NCBI GenBank assembly: GCA_002297045.1
Contig: DBJE01000003.1
Location: 1 to 64,000 of the forward strand
Direction of reading: 5' to 3'
Length of the DNA stretch: 64,000 nt
From: Caryophanales bacterium UBA784
GTDB taxonomy: Bacteria > Bacillota_I > Bacilli_A > RFN20 > CAG-288
Shown here one piece after another: positions 53,352 through 62,286 of the stretch. Within the stretch, counting starts at the first letter, position 1. Each line of letters starts with the position of its first letter. Below the pieces are notes generated by a model. That model was not told the origin of the DNA. It made no database searches and saw nothing but the letters and a program-made list of their open reading frames with translations. Made by a program: the position numbers and the translations under genes.

Positions 53352-53603
53352 CTACCATTCCTCGTTCGGGTCGAATTTGGACATTTCGGAGGTCCGTTCT
53401 TTTTCGCCTTCCTTGATTTTGGAAACCAATCCAGGCTGTGACATGAGATAAACCGTTTCCAAAAGCGCATTATAATCCTCTTCGCTTAAAAGAACTGCGT
53501 TTCCATTCTTCGTAGTCACCTGAACGGGCTCGTTGAATTTAATGACGGAATCTATTGTATTGAACAAGTTTTTTCTCAATTCAGTAACATTCGTTGTTGC
53601 CAT
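53352..53603 (-). CDS. yefM: YefM/Phd-type antitoxin
   Basis: The start at 53603 (MATTNVTELRKNLF) has GAGGT before it; the upstream codons to 53681 are leader. The 83 residues show the Phd/YefM opening, the strand VQVTTKNGNAVLLSEEDYNALLETVYL and an acidic C-terminal toxin-binding tail. It is the labile partner of YoeB. Confidence 0.93.
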   Translation of the reverse strand: MATTNVTELRKNLFNTIDSVIKFNEPVQVTTKNGNAVLLSEEDYNALLETVYLMSQPGLVSKIKEGEKERTSEMSKFDPNEEW

Positions 53604-53671
53604 GTCTTTTACCTCGTTACCATTATACGGAAATAAACGTACATAAACAAGTACGCTAATTGCTAAGCAAA

Positions 53672-53696
53672 GAAAAAACACGGATTTCTCCGTGTT
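53672..53696 (-). terminator. Terminator of tRNA-Trp
   Basis: AACACGG/CCGTGTT stem with a T-run on the minus strand. It is part of the 42-bp direct repeat. Confidence 0.8.
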
Positions 53697-53714
53697 GAAT
53701 TTCAGATGGCGGGG
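53673..53714. repeat. 42-bp direct repeat, copy 2
   Basis: Overlaps the 3' end of tRNA-Trp (its CCA and first acceptor bases) and its terminator. 41 of 42 bases match 53023-53064. Confidence 0.85.
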
Positions 53715-53780
53715 GAAGAAAGAATCGAACTCTCAATAATGGTTTTGGAGACCACTGTTATACCACTTAACTATTCCCCC
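53707..53780 (-). tRNA. tRNA-Trp(CCA)
   Basis: A 74-base cloverleaf on the minus strand with acceptor GGGGGAA/TTCCCCC, loop CTCCAAA and encoded CCA. The toxin-antitoxin island begins at its 3' end. Confidence 0.92.
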
Positions 53781-53850
53781 ACCGAGAAACAGCCTAAGTA
53801 TTTTAGGGCTTAGGCTGAGGAAAGTCAATTCTCCCTCTGACGGAAAAAAG

Positions 53851-54285
53851 CTACTTTCCTTGATAGGATTTAGCGATTTTGGATACCAGTCCCCTATCTG
53901 CCTTACCGGCGTACTTCGTCTTAAAGACAACCATTACATTCTTAATGGAATGATCGGCAAGACCTTCAATGACCGCCTTGATTTCTTCCTCAGACATCCT
54001 TTTTGGAAGATAGGATTCGACAATCTGAATCTGTTTATCTGTATTTTCGGCTTCTTCCTGCTTCTTTCCGGTAAGATACCTTTCCTTCTCTTCGACTAGT
54101 TCCTTCTTTACCTTGTTTAAGAGAGAAACCCTGTCGGCATCATTCCTTTCCTTCCCCTGTCCTCTTCTGTCGGCTTCCAGTTTCTGATAATCGCCGATAA
54201 TGACGCCAAGGACGTCCTGGGCATTCTCGTCATGGTTTTTCAAAGCCATCCTCTTTGCTTTCTTCAGTTCCAATAGTGTAACCAT
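53851..54285 (-). CDS. yqeY: YqeY (GatB/YqeY domain) protein
   Basis: The protein has 144 residues with GGAGGT before the ATG. The LLELKKAKRMALKNHDE opening, the helical YLTGKKQEEAENTDKQI and KRMSEEEIKAVIEG parts, and the NVMVVFKTKYAGKADRGLVSKI end are the usual YqeY order, related to the tail of GatB. It is thought to help tRNA-dependent amidation or bind tRNA, but its role is not settled. It lies 18 bases after mreB, in one operon. Confidence 0.92.
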   Translation of the reverse strand: MVTLLELKKAKRMALKNHDENAQDVLGVIIGDYQKLEADRRGQGKERNDADRVSLLNKVKKELVEEKERYLTGKKQEEAENTDKQIQIVESYLPKRMSEEEIKAVIEGLADHSIKNVMVVFKTKYAGKADRGLVSKIAKSYQGK

Positions 54286-54303
54286 AAAGTTACCTCCTTT
54301 ATT

Positions 54304-55290
54304 TTATTTCCCTGCCTTGAGGGAAATATAGGTCTTCAATCCATTGATGACAGATAGTTCCGGATTGTCTGCGACATGGACGGGGATAGAAAGACATTCC
54401 CGGAAATAATCCTTCAGTCCGGAAAGGAGTGCCCCTCCCCCGGTCAGGATTAGGCCGCTTTTTGTCAGATCGGCGGCAAGGTCGGAAGATACAGAGGAAA
54501 TGACGTCCGTCACTTTCCTTACTAGATAGTCAGCGAGAGGAGTGAGGACGTTTCGGATTTCGCCGGAAGAGACAATGACGGAAGAAGGAAGGGAAGTGAG
54601 AGTGTCCCGTCCTTTCACTTCGACAAGCTTGTTCTCTCCCCTTTTACTGATTGTCCCAACGCGCCTTTTGATGTAGGAGCTTGTTCTCCTGCCAATGGCA
54701 AGATGCTGCTTTTGACTCCTATATCGCCGGATTGCTTCGGAAAACGTATCGCCGGAGATAAAGGAATTGTCGCAGCTGATGATTTCCCCAAGGGATAGAA
54801 TCCCAGTGTCGGTGATTCCGGAGCCTATACACCTGACTAAGGTGGCACTTGGTGCAAAGACCTTTTCGTCTGTTCCTATGGCGGCCCTTTTTACGGAAGG
54901 CTCAATATAGACTTCTTTGGCAAAAAGACGTCTGGCGATTTCGATTAGGATTTTGCGGTTTGTCTTTCCGCATAAGGACGGAGCGGAGAGGAAAAGAACT
55001 GTCGGATTATGCTTGAGATCCAAACGAAGCTGGTGAAAGACGGAAGAAAGATAAAGATAAAGGGCGTCATCGTCATTAACGATTCCATGCCGGATTGGAT
55101 AGATGACTTTAATCGGAAAAGGAGACCGCCCTTCGATTTTCGATGCAAGATAGCCTACTTCCTTTACTCCGTTATTATGACTGTCAAGGGCAATGCAGGT
55201 AGGCTCCTGAAAAAGGATACGGTTTTCCTTATAGGAATAGATGAGCGTGTTTTCGGAACCGAGATCAATTCCTAAGTATTCTTTTTTCAT
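54304..55290 (-). CDS. mreB: MreB-type rod-shape actin homologue
   Basis: The protein has 328 residues. The phosphate-1 motif GIDLGSENTLIY opens it, VIYPIRHGIVND follows, and LILTGGGALLSGLKDYF is the C-terminal motif. MreB/Mbl filaments guide wall synthesis, so the cell is likely rod-like or elongated. It is somewhat divergent in the middle. TAGAAT (55305-55300) ends 9 bases before the ATG and there is no ribosome site, so the message is probably leaderless. Confidence 0.93.
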   Translation of the reverse strand: MKKEYLGIDLGSENTLIYSYKENRILFQEPTCIALDSHNNGVKEVGYLASKIEGRSPFPIKVIYPIRHGIVNDDDALYLYLSSVFHQLRLDLKHNPTVLFLSAPSLCGKTNRKILIEIARRLFAKEVYIEPSVKRAAIGTDEKVFAPSATLVRCIGSGITDTGILSLGEIISCDNSFISGDTFSEAIRRYRSQKQHLAIGRRTSSYIKRRVGTISKRGENKLVEVKGRDTLTSLPSSVIVSSGEIRNVLTPLADYLVRKVTDVISSVSSDLAADLTKSGLILTGGGALLSGLKDYFRECLSIPVHVADNPELSVINGLKTYISLKAGK

Positions 55291-55331
55291 GCTGTTTCTA
55301 TTCTACACTCTTTCTTTTCCCTTGAAAAGAA

Positions 55332-55360
55332 GAGAAAAGGGGCCTAAATCCCCTTTTCTC
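55332..55360. terminator. Terminator between permease and mreB
   Basis: GAGAAAAGGGG and CCCCTTTTCTC form an 11-bp stem with a CCTAAAT loop. Confidence 0.75.
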
Positions 55361-55380
55361 CGTTAACTAGGAACATAGGA

Positions 55381-57042
55381 CTATTCCGGCAATGTTTCTA
55401 TGTCCTCAGCCTCCGGCTTCTTGTCTTTTAGGATGGCGTTCCTGATAATACCAAGGATCCTAGCCGTAGCTGTGGAAGTGACCTTTACCCTTTCCGGATT
55501 CTCCCATGGGCCGAAGGAAAGGATAAGGCCTCCTATTCCGGCGACAAGGATGACGGAAGTGACGAAGATGTTCTTTGTCTTTCCCCTGTCGACATGCTCG
55601 TTGATCCTCCTTTTGACTCCCGAAGCGGCAATGAATCCATAAAGAAGAAGAGAGACTCCGCCTGTCACGCAGGAAGGAATTGTCTCTGTCAGTGCCCTAA
55701 GAGGGGAGAGAAACGCAAGAAGGATAGAGAAAAGGCAGGCGAGAGCGATGACTTTGACCGATGCGACTTTTGTGACACCGACGACGGCGACATTTTCCCC
55801 GTATGTGGTATTGGCAGCTCCGCAGAATAGACCGGATGCGGCAGTTGCTAATCCATCGCCCCTAAGCGTTCTTGTCAGGCCGGGATCCTTTAAAAGGTCG
55901 CGCTGAAGAAGTCCGGACCTGTTCTTATGGTCCCCGATATGTTCACAGATGGTGACGAAGGAAACCGGGAGGAAGAGAAGGGCGATTGAACCGATCTGGG
56001 AAGCGGAAAAAGGGTTGCCTGCCTTGACTAAGGTGGAAGTATCGATTATTGTTTTCCCTTCTTCCAAAAGGGAAGGAAGTGTTCCGTTTGTTGTGTAAAC
56101 GTAGGAAGAGGAGGAGTAATTCCAGCTTTCCGGAAGGAAGAGGAATTTCGGATAGTCTAAGAAAGACTGAAAGCTTAGGGAGAAAACTCTTTCCCCTTCT
56201 TTGTTGGTCGTGGTGAATAGATCCACGATGGGAGAGAAATCAATGATGCGGAAGTACTCATGAAGGGGGTTAGCCTCATTAATGGCGTAGGAGATAAGGG
56301 TGAAGATAAGGGCAAAGCCATATCCTGCCAGCCTTCCTAGAACAAAGGGAATCAGGGCGACTGTCTTTTTCCCATAGTGTGAGCAAAGGGCGGTGACTAA
56401 CCTTGCCACGAGTCCGGAGGCCAAGGCGATAAGGTTATATCCGCTTGACCAGCTTGTCTTCCCAAGGGCATCGAAGCTAAGGTGCGGACCGCTCCTTAAC
56501 GAAGAGACGGCGGAAGAAGAAAGACCAAGACCGATGACCATGATAACCGGACCTACGACGATGGTCGGAAGAAGTTTGTTCAGCCATCCTACTCCGACCG
56601 ATTTGATGATGAGGGCGACAATGACATAGACTAGTCCGACAAATGCCCTGCCAAGAGGAAGGGAGAAGAGGTTTGCACTATAGCCGAGAAAGACTCCCGA
56701 TTCATTGAACAAAGGCTCTTTTCCAAGGCTTACCGCAGAGACCATCGGGGAGATGTAGGCAAACGAGGAAGAAAGAAACCTGGGAGACTTCCTTTTGGTC
56801 AGAATAAGATAAATGAGGCTTCCTATTCCCGCAGAGAGAATGGTCGGGGCAATCAGGCTGGAAACCAAGGATTCCCCGTTTGGGCCGACATAGCCTGCAA
56901 AGACAATCCTAGGTACGGTGATACAGGCGACAAACCTTGCCAGCACATGCTGGATGGCAAGGATAATCCATTCCCGTGCCTTTTTCGGATTTTCGTCGAC
57001 TTCCAGAATCATCCCGTTCTTGTGTCTTCTCTGTTCTTCCAT
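55381..57042 (-). CDS. Uracil/xanthine permease (NCS2/UraA family)
   Basis: The protein has 553 residues, long for the family because of loops near 300-350 and a C-terminal extension. The first helix block WIILAIQHVLARFVACITVP and the motif VGPVIMVIGLGLSSSAV are NCS2-type; VTICEHIGDHKNRSGLL carries the substrate-site Glu and GAANTTYGENVAVVGVTKVAS the QNxGxxxxT-like motif. It should import a nucleobase by proton symport. Which base is unclear. The leader carries a possible attenuator. Confidence 0.9.
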   Translation of the reverse strand: MEEQRRHKNGMILEVDENPKKAREWIILAIQHVLARFVACITVPRIVFAGYVGPNGESLVSSLIAPTILSAGIGSLIYLILTKRKSPRFLSSSFAYISPMVSAVSLGKEPLFNESGVFLGYSANLFSLPLGRAFVGLVYVIVALIIKSVGVGWLNKLLPTIVVGPVIMVIGLGLSSSAVSSLRSGPHLSFDALGKTSWSSGYNLIALASGLVARLVTALCSHYGKKTVALIPFVLGRLAGYGFALIFTLISYAINEANPLHEYFRIIDFSPIVDLFTTTNKEGERVFSLSFQSFLDYPKFLFLPESWNYSSSSYVYTTNGTLPSLLEEGKTIIDTSTLVKAGNPFSASQIGSIALLFLPVSFVTICEHIGDHKNRSGLLQRDLLKDPGLTRTLRGDGLATAASGLFCGAANTTYGENVAVVGVTKVASVKVIALACLFSILLAFLSPLRALTETIPSCVTGGVSLLLYGFIAASGVKRRINEHVDRGKTKNIFVTSVILVAGIGGLILSFGPWENPERVKVTSTATARILGIIRNAILKDKKPEAEDIETLPE

Positions 57043-57215
57043 TCTGTTTTCTCCTTTCCGGGCAAAAAAAAGAGGGCCTTAAGGAAGGCCCCCTGATGGT
57101 TATCGCTGAATGATGTTAGTGAGAAGAGAAAAGAAGGAAACTCTCCCCCTGCTTTTTCTTTTTGGCTGAGTTTTTCTTTTCGTTTCGCTTCTCATTTTTT
57201 ACCCTGGGGGAAAGT
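57043..57215 (-). promoter_or_regulatory. Possible transcription attenuator in the permease leader
   Basis: On the minus strand GGGGGCCTT-CCTT-AAGGCCCTC is followed by a T8 run just before the ribosome site, a clear intrinsic terminator ahead of the coding region. Further upstream, AAACTTTCCCCC (near 57215) can pair with GGGGGAGAGTTT (near 57146). This suggests alternative structures. I recognise no known riboswitch class. Confidence 0.6.
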
Positions 57216-57376
57216 TTAACGGAGCAAAAGGAAAAAAGCAACAGAAATTTTCTTTTCGGACATTTTTCTCTGTTGTGTCTTTTATGAAAAAGATAAGAAA
57301 AAACATAGTCTTTTTTCTTCCTTCCTTTTTTGTTTTAAGCTACCATATTAAGGAATTAAAAATAAAAGGGGACGGC

Positions 57377-60169
57377 ATGCTAAGATTAACCGAAATCAAG
57401 AAAACTTATAAAAGGAAAGACTACGAAGTCCATGCTTTAAAAGGAATCTCTCTCTCTTTCCGTGACAACGAGTTTGTTTCCATCCTTGGCCCTTCCGGAT
57501 GCGGAAAGACGACTTTGCTCAATATTTTGGGAGGCCTTGACCACTACACCAGTGGTGATCTTGCCATAAACGGGCGGTCGACAAAGGACTTTTCCGACCG
57601 GGACTGGGACGTCTACCGCAATCATCGTATCGGCTTCGTCTTTCAGAGCTATAACCTGATTCCTCAGGAAAATATTCTGGAGAACGTGGAGCTTGCCTTG
57701 ACCATTTCGGGAATCGGAAAGGCAGAGCGGGAAAGACGGGCAAAGGCCGTGTTGGATGAGGTCGGCCTAAAAGGCAGGTACAAGAAGAAACCGAACCAGC
57801 TTTCCGGCGGGCAGTGCCAGAGAGTCGCTATCGCCAGAGCCTTAGTCAACGAACCGGAAATCCTTCTTGCCGACGAACCTACCGGTGCACTTGACAGCAA
57901 GACTTCTGTCCAGATCAGGGAACTAATCAAACGGGTAAGCCAGAAGCGGCTAGTCATCATGGTTACCCATAATCCTGAGCTTGCCAAGATCTATTCTTCC
58001 CGTATTATTTCTCTGCTTGACGGGCAGGTGATTTCCGACAGCAACCCTTTGACGAGACAGGAAGAGGAAAAAGCGGAAAAAGAAGCCAAAGACTATCCTC
58101 TCCTTTCTTCGTCCAAAGAAAGTGCCAAGAAGGAGAAGGCGAAAAGGTCCTGGTGGACTGCCTTTAAGCTTTCCGCAAAGAACCTTCTTGCCAAAAAGAA
58201 CCGGACGGTCAGGACGGTGATTGCCGCCTCTATCGGAATTATCGGTGTCTCTGCCGTCTTGGCGGTCAGCCAGGGTGTCACGAATTACAGGGGCAGCAGG
58301 GAAAGGCAGATGCTTTCCGGAAACCCTGTCTATGTCTCCAAACAGACAAGGGACCTCTCCTCTCTTAGGGGGAACAGGAGTTCTTCAAGTGCAAAGGAAA
58401 CGATAAAAGAAAGCACACAGGATGGGAAGATCAATGTCGACTTCAGGATTAAGAAGCTCATTGAACAGGAAAAAAGGCTCGGAAGTGCCATGGTCCAGAA
58501 CGAAATCACCGAGGACTACATCAACTATCTCTCCCAGGGACCTTCCTCGCTTCTCTCTTCTTTAGACCTTGATTATGGAATAGATCCCTCGAACAACATC
58601 TATACGCAGGACTATAGGTACGGACACAGCAAGGATGAAAAGTACTCCCTTTCTTCCCTGAGGGCATTTGCCCGGGCAATCATTGAAGAAGGAGGAAGAG
58701 AGGACGGACAGGAATTATCTTCTATTTCCTCAAGGATCGGCGAGCTGACTTCCTTTTCCCAGTGCCTCTCCAATCAGGATTATATCCTTACCCAATATGA
58801 CATCATGGCCGGGCATTATGCCACTGAGCCCGATGAGAGGAGGCTTGTCGTCTCCTCGAAGGAAGAAGTGACTGATCTTTCTTTGGCTCTTCTTGGCTAT
58901 TACGACCAGGATGATATCATGCGGGTAATCAACAAATACCGCGGACTTGAATATGATGAGGAAAAGTTCAACGAGCGGAAACAGGTTGCTTATCAGGAAA
59001 TAAGGAATAAAGATTATTATTATTATCCGAATGATGTTGTCTTCCAAAAAAATACATCCTCTTCTTCCTCCCTTCGTCCTTACTATTATTCCTATCAGCC
59101 GAAAGAGAGCTGGAATAGTGATAAGAAGGCAAGGAAGAGGAAGGTAGTCGGAATAAGGAAGCCGAAAGAGAACCGCAGGTATTCGTCCCTTTCCGCCGGT
59201 TTCTATTACACCCCCGCGTTTGCAAAGAAGTACATCGAAGACAACTATTCCTCCGGGATTGTTTCTTTTCTTAAGGATTACAGGGAGAAGAATCCTTCAC
59301 GGGATGGGTATACTTCAGGAGAAAGGACGACGACCGATTCCAGCGGCAACACTAGCACAATCGATTACGGAATCTACTATAAGTTCAGCTATCAGTACCA
59401 TGATCCGGACAAAGACGTCACCGATTCGGAAAGGAAGACCGGAACAAGCTTCATCGGAAGCTATTCTAGTTCCCTTGCGTCTATTTTCTCGATGCTTAGG
59501 GGGGCCTCAGGAGGGAAAAGCAGCCAAAACGCTACCCTAACCCCGCGAAGGACTGGAGGAGAACACCTTCCTTCCACCATCAACTTCTATCCGAAGGATT
59601 TCCCCGAAAAAGACGTCATCACTTCCTATCTTGATAAATGGAACAGCGATGAAGATATCGTTCTTTCTTCCGGAAAGGTTCTGACTAAGGACGATAGAAA
59701 AGACATTAAGTACACCGATAATGTTGCCTTAGTCGTTTCTAGGATCGATAGGATTATTAAGAGCATCACTATTGCCTTAATTGCCTTTACTTCCCTCTCC
59801 TTGGTCGTGTCGACAGTCAGGATATCCATCATCACCTATGTCTCAGTCAGGGAGAGAATAAAGGAAATCGGAGTCATCCGTGCCTTAGGCGGAAGAAAGA
59901 AAGATGTTTCCCATCTCTTCAATGCAGAATCAAGGATGATCGGACTCTCGTCAGGTCTATTCGGAATCGTATTTACCTATATTTTCCAGGTTCTCTTCAA
60001 TGTGATTATCCACGCAAAATACAGCTATCTTAGCGGACTTGCCGCGTTGGCTCCCTGGACTGCCCTTGTCGTTCTGCTTATCTCCATCATCCTTACCTCC
60101 ATCGCCGGTCTTGTCCCTGCCTTAAGCGCCGCCAAGAAAGACCCCGTCGAAGCCTTAAGAAGCGAATAA
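57377..60169 (+). CDS. ABC exporter, ATPase fused to FtsX-type permease (paralogue 2)
   Basis: The start at 57377 (MLRLTEIKKTYKRK) follows AAAAGGGG; an open frame from 57275 lacks such a site. The 930 residues show Walker A GPSGCGKTT near 39, signature LSGGQCQR, Walker B ILLADEPTGALD and VTHN, then one helix near 315, a long Ser/Tyr-rich outer domain, three helices and the ending KKDPVEALRSE. It has the same build as 1164-3935 but clearly different outer domains. It is alone, with a terminator behind it. Substrate unknown. Confidence 0.9.
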   Translation: MLRLTEIKKTYKRKDYEVHALKGISLSFRDNEFVSILGPSGCGKTTLLNILGGLDHYTSGDLAINGRSTKDFSDRDWDVYRNHRIGFVFQSYNLIPQENILENVELALTISGIGKAERERRAKAVLDEVGLKGRYKKKPNQLSGGQCQRVAIARALVNEPEILLADEPTGALDSKTSVQIRELIKRVSQKRLVIMVTHNPELAKIYSSRIISLLDGQVISDSNPLTRQEEEKAEKEAKDYPLLSSSKESAKKEKAKRSWWTAFKLSAKNLLAKKNRTVRTVIAASIGIIGVSAVLAVSQGVTNYRGSRERQMLSGNPVYVSKQTRDLSSLRGNRSSSSAKETIKESTQDGKINVDFRIKKLIEQEKRLGSAMVQNEITEDYINYLSQGPSSLLSSLDLDYGIDPSNNIYTQDYRYGHSKDEKYSLSSLRAFARAIIEEGGREDGQELSSISSRIGELTSFSQCLSNQDYILTQYDIMAGHYATEPDERRLVVSSKEEVTDLSLALLGYYDQDDIMRVINKYRGLEYDEEKFNERKQVAYQEIRNKDYYYYPNDVVFQKNTSSSSSLRPYYYSYQPKESWNSDKKARKRKVVGIRKPKENRRYSSLSAGFYYTPAFAKKYIEDNYSSGIVSFLKDYREKNPSRDGYTSGERTTTDSSGNTSTIDYGIYYKFSYQYHDPDKDVTDSERKTGTSFIGSYSSSLASIFSMLRGASGGKSSQNATLTPRRTGGEHLPSTINFYPKDFPEKDVITSYLDKWNSDEDIVLSSGKVLTKDDRKDIKYTDNVALVVSRIDRIIKSITIALIAFTSLSLVVSTVRISIITYVSVRERIKEIGVIRALGGRKKDVSHLFNAESRMIGLSSGLFGIVFTYIFQVLFNVIIHAKYSYLSGLAALAPWTALVVLLISIILTSIAGLVPALSAAKKDPVEALRSE

Positions 60170-60171
60170 GG

Positions 60172-60203
60172 AAAACGCCTGCGGCAATCCCCAGGCGTTT
60201 TTT
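60172..60203 (+). terminator. Terminator of the ABC-FtsX gene
   Basis: AACGCCTG and CAGGCGTT form the stem, followed by TTTT. Confidence 0.88.
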
Positions 60204-60301
60204 ATCGGCTGCCATCTGATTCTTTTCTGCTAAGGTGGCCAGGGCAGAAAAGCCCGACTTAAAATAATCCTTCCGTACCGGATGGATATTCTTCCGACAG
60301 A

Positions 60302-60330
60302 AAAAGTCCTGCCACAGAGACAGGACTTTT
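60302..60330 (-). terminator. Terminator of typA
   Basis: AAAAGTCCTG and CAGGACTTTT form a 10-bp stem; TTTTT follows on the minus strand. Confidence 0.85.
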
Positions 60331-60337
60331 GTTTGGT

Positions 60338-62176
60338 TTAGTTCCGCCCGTAAAGCTCAGGATGGTGAGCTTCGAATTTCTTCCGCTCTGCCGTATTCAA
60401 TATCTTCTTCCGCCTGCGGATGGCCTTCGGAGTGATTTCGACAAGCTCATCCGTATTGATGTAGTCAAGGCAGTCTTCCCTTGACCTGCGGCGAGGAGAC
60501 TTAAGGACGATTGTGACATCCTTGTTGGAGTTACGCTCGTTGTTTAAGGCCTTAGTCCGGACGACATTGACGGCAAGATCCATCGGATATTTGTTCTCTC
60601 CGACAATCCTTCCTTCGTAGACATCGATGCCAGGACCGATGAACCTTGTTCCGCGGTCTTCCGCAGACTTGATGGCATAGGCAGTGGACTTTCCCTGATC
60701 CGTAGCGACAAGGACACCAAGGTTACGCGTCCCAATGGGTTTATTGATCTTCGGACGGTATTCCTTGAAGGAATGATTGATGATTCCGTATCCTTTCGTA
60801 AGTGTCCTGAAGGTATTCCTGAAGGAAATCAGTCCGCGGGAAGGAATGACATAGACAAGACGGGTCTGTCCGTTTTCTTCGTTCCTGGAGATAGTCTCGG
60901 CACAGCGGGAACCGACAAGCTGCCTGACGTTTCCGGCGTATTCATCCGGAACATCGATCTGCAGGTCCTCGAAAGGCTCGCATTCCACTCCGTCGATTAC
61001 CTTGGTGATGACCTGCGGCTTAGAGACCTGAAGTTCAAAGCCTTCGCGCCGCCTTGTTTCGATTAAGACGGAAAGATGAAGTTCACCGCGTCCTACGACC
61101 TGGAAGGACTGGTCGGTGTGGTTGATTTCAAAACGCCTGGAGACATCCTTCTGGCTTTCCTCATAGAGCCGATCCTGGATTTTCTGGGCAGTCAGCAAAG
61201 TGCCGTCATGTCCGGCAAAAGGAGAATCATTGGCCGCAAAAGTCATACGCCTTGTCGGCTCATCGATACGAAGGGGAGGAAGGGCCTCAAGATGGTCCGG
61301 CGGGCAGATTGTCTCTCCGACCATGATGTCGGGAAGACCGGCTACGCCGCAGATATCTCCGCCTTCGACATGGTCGACTTCGACACGGTCTAGTCCATGG
61401 TAGGTGAAGAGCTTTGTGATTTTGAAGTTTTCCGTGCTCTTGTCAAGACGGATGCAGGTCACGGCATCGCCAAGGTGGATTTCACCCCGGTCGACTCTTC
61501 CGATTCCGATACGGCCGACATAACGGTTGTAGTCGAGAAGGGAAGGCTGGAACTGCAAGGGAGCGCTAGTGTCTGCCTTCGGGGCAGGGATAGTCTTGAT
61601 GATGGTGTCGAAAAGCGGGTTCCTTCCGTACTTCTGCGTGGCAATGTCCGAAGAGTAGGAGGAAGTCCTGTTTAAAGCGGAAGTATAGATGACAGGGAAG
61701 TCAAGCTGGGTGTCGTCTGCACCAAGATCCCTGAAAAGATTCAAGACTTCGTCAAGGGCTTTTTGCGGATTTGCGCCAGGACGGTCGACCTTATTGATGA
61801 CGACGACGGTCTTGAGATGATAGGAGATTGCCTGCTTAAGGACAAAGCGGGTCTGCGGCCTAGGTCCGTCGAAGGCGTCGACGAGAAGGCAGACACCGTC
61901 GACCCTGTTCCTGATTCGTTCGACTTCTCCGGAAAAATCGGCATGGCCTGGAGTGTCGACGATGTTGATTTTATAGCCGTTGTAGTTGATGGCGGTTGTC
62001 TTTGCGAGAATCGTGATGCCACGTTCATGCTCGATCGGGTTATTATCCCTGGCCCGGACCATGACCTTTTCGTTTTCACGGAAAGTTCCGCTGGTCTTTA
62101 AAAGAGCGTCGACAAGGGTTGTTTTTCCATGGTCGACATGGGCGATAATGGCTACGTTACGGATTTTGTCGTTCAT
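60338..62176 (-). CDS. typA: Ribosome-associated GTPase TypA/BipA
   Basis: The 612 residues match the family. IIAHVDHGKTTLVD opens it, then DTPGHADFSGEVER, NKVDRPGANP and EF-G-like domains. The C-terminal block with YGIINHSFKEYRP and GALVATDQGKSTAYAI-like motifs (here GVLVATDQGKSTAYAI) is specific to BipA. It assists 50S assembly and stress growth. AAGGAG precedes the ATG. Confidence 0.97.
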   Translation of the reverse strand: MNDKIRNVAIIAHVDHGKTTLVDALLKTSGTFRENEKVMVRARDNNPIEHERGITILAKTTAINYNGYKINIVDTPGHADFSGEVERIRNRVDGVCLLVDAFDGPRPQTRFVLKQAISYHLKTVVVINKVDRPGANPQKALDEVLNLFRDLGADDTQLDFPVIYTSALNRTSSYSSDIATQKYGRNPLFDTIIKTIPAPKADTSAPLQFQPSLLDYNRYVGRIGIGRVDRGEIHLGDAVTCIRLDKSTENFKITKLFTYHGLDRVEVDHVEGGDICGVAGLPDIMVGETICPPDHLEALPPLRIDEPTRRMTFAANDSPFAGHDGTLLTAQKIQDRLYEESQKDVSRRFEINHTDQSFQVVGRGELHLSVLIETRRREGFELQVSKPQVITKVIDGVECEPFEDLQIDVPDEYAGNVRQLVGSRCAETISRNEENGQTRLVYVIPSRGLISFRNTFRTLTKGYGIINHSFKEYRPKINKPIGTRNLGVLVATDQGKSTAYAIKSAEDRGTRFIGPGIDVYEGRIVGENKYPMDLAVNVVRTKALNNERNSNKDVTIVLKSPRRRSREDCLDYINTDELVEITPKAIRRRKKILNTAERKKFEAHHPELYGRN

Positions 62177-62286
62177 AAATAATCTCCTTCATCACAAAAA
62201 AGTAGTTTCACAAGAACTTATTATACTGAGTAGTGTCAACCAAATAAACAAATAAGCAGATTTTTCCCACATGAAAGCGGTATAGA

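Noticed and set aside
62220..62239. Consensus promoter for typA
   Set aside because: TTGACA and TATAAT on the minus strand are only 8 bases apart, too close for sigma-A.
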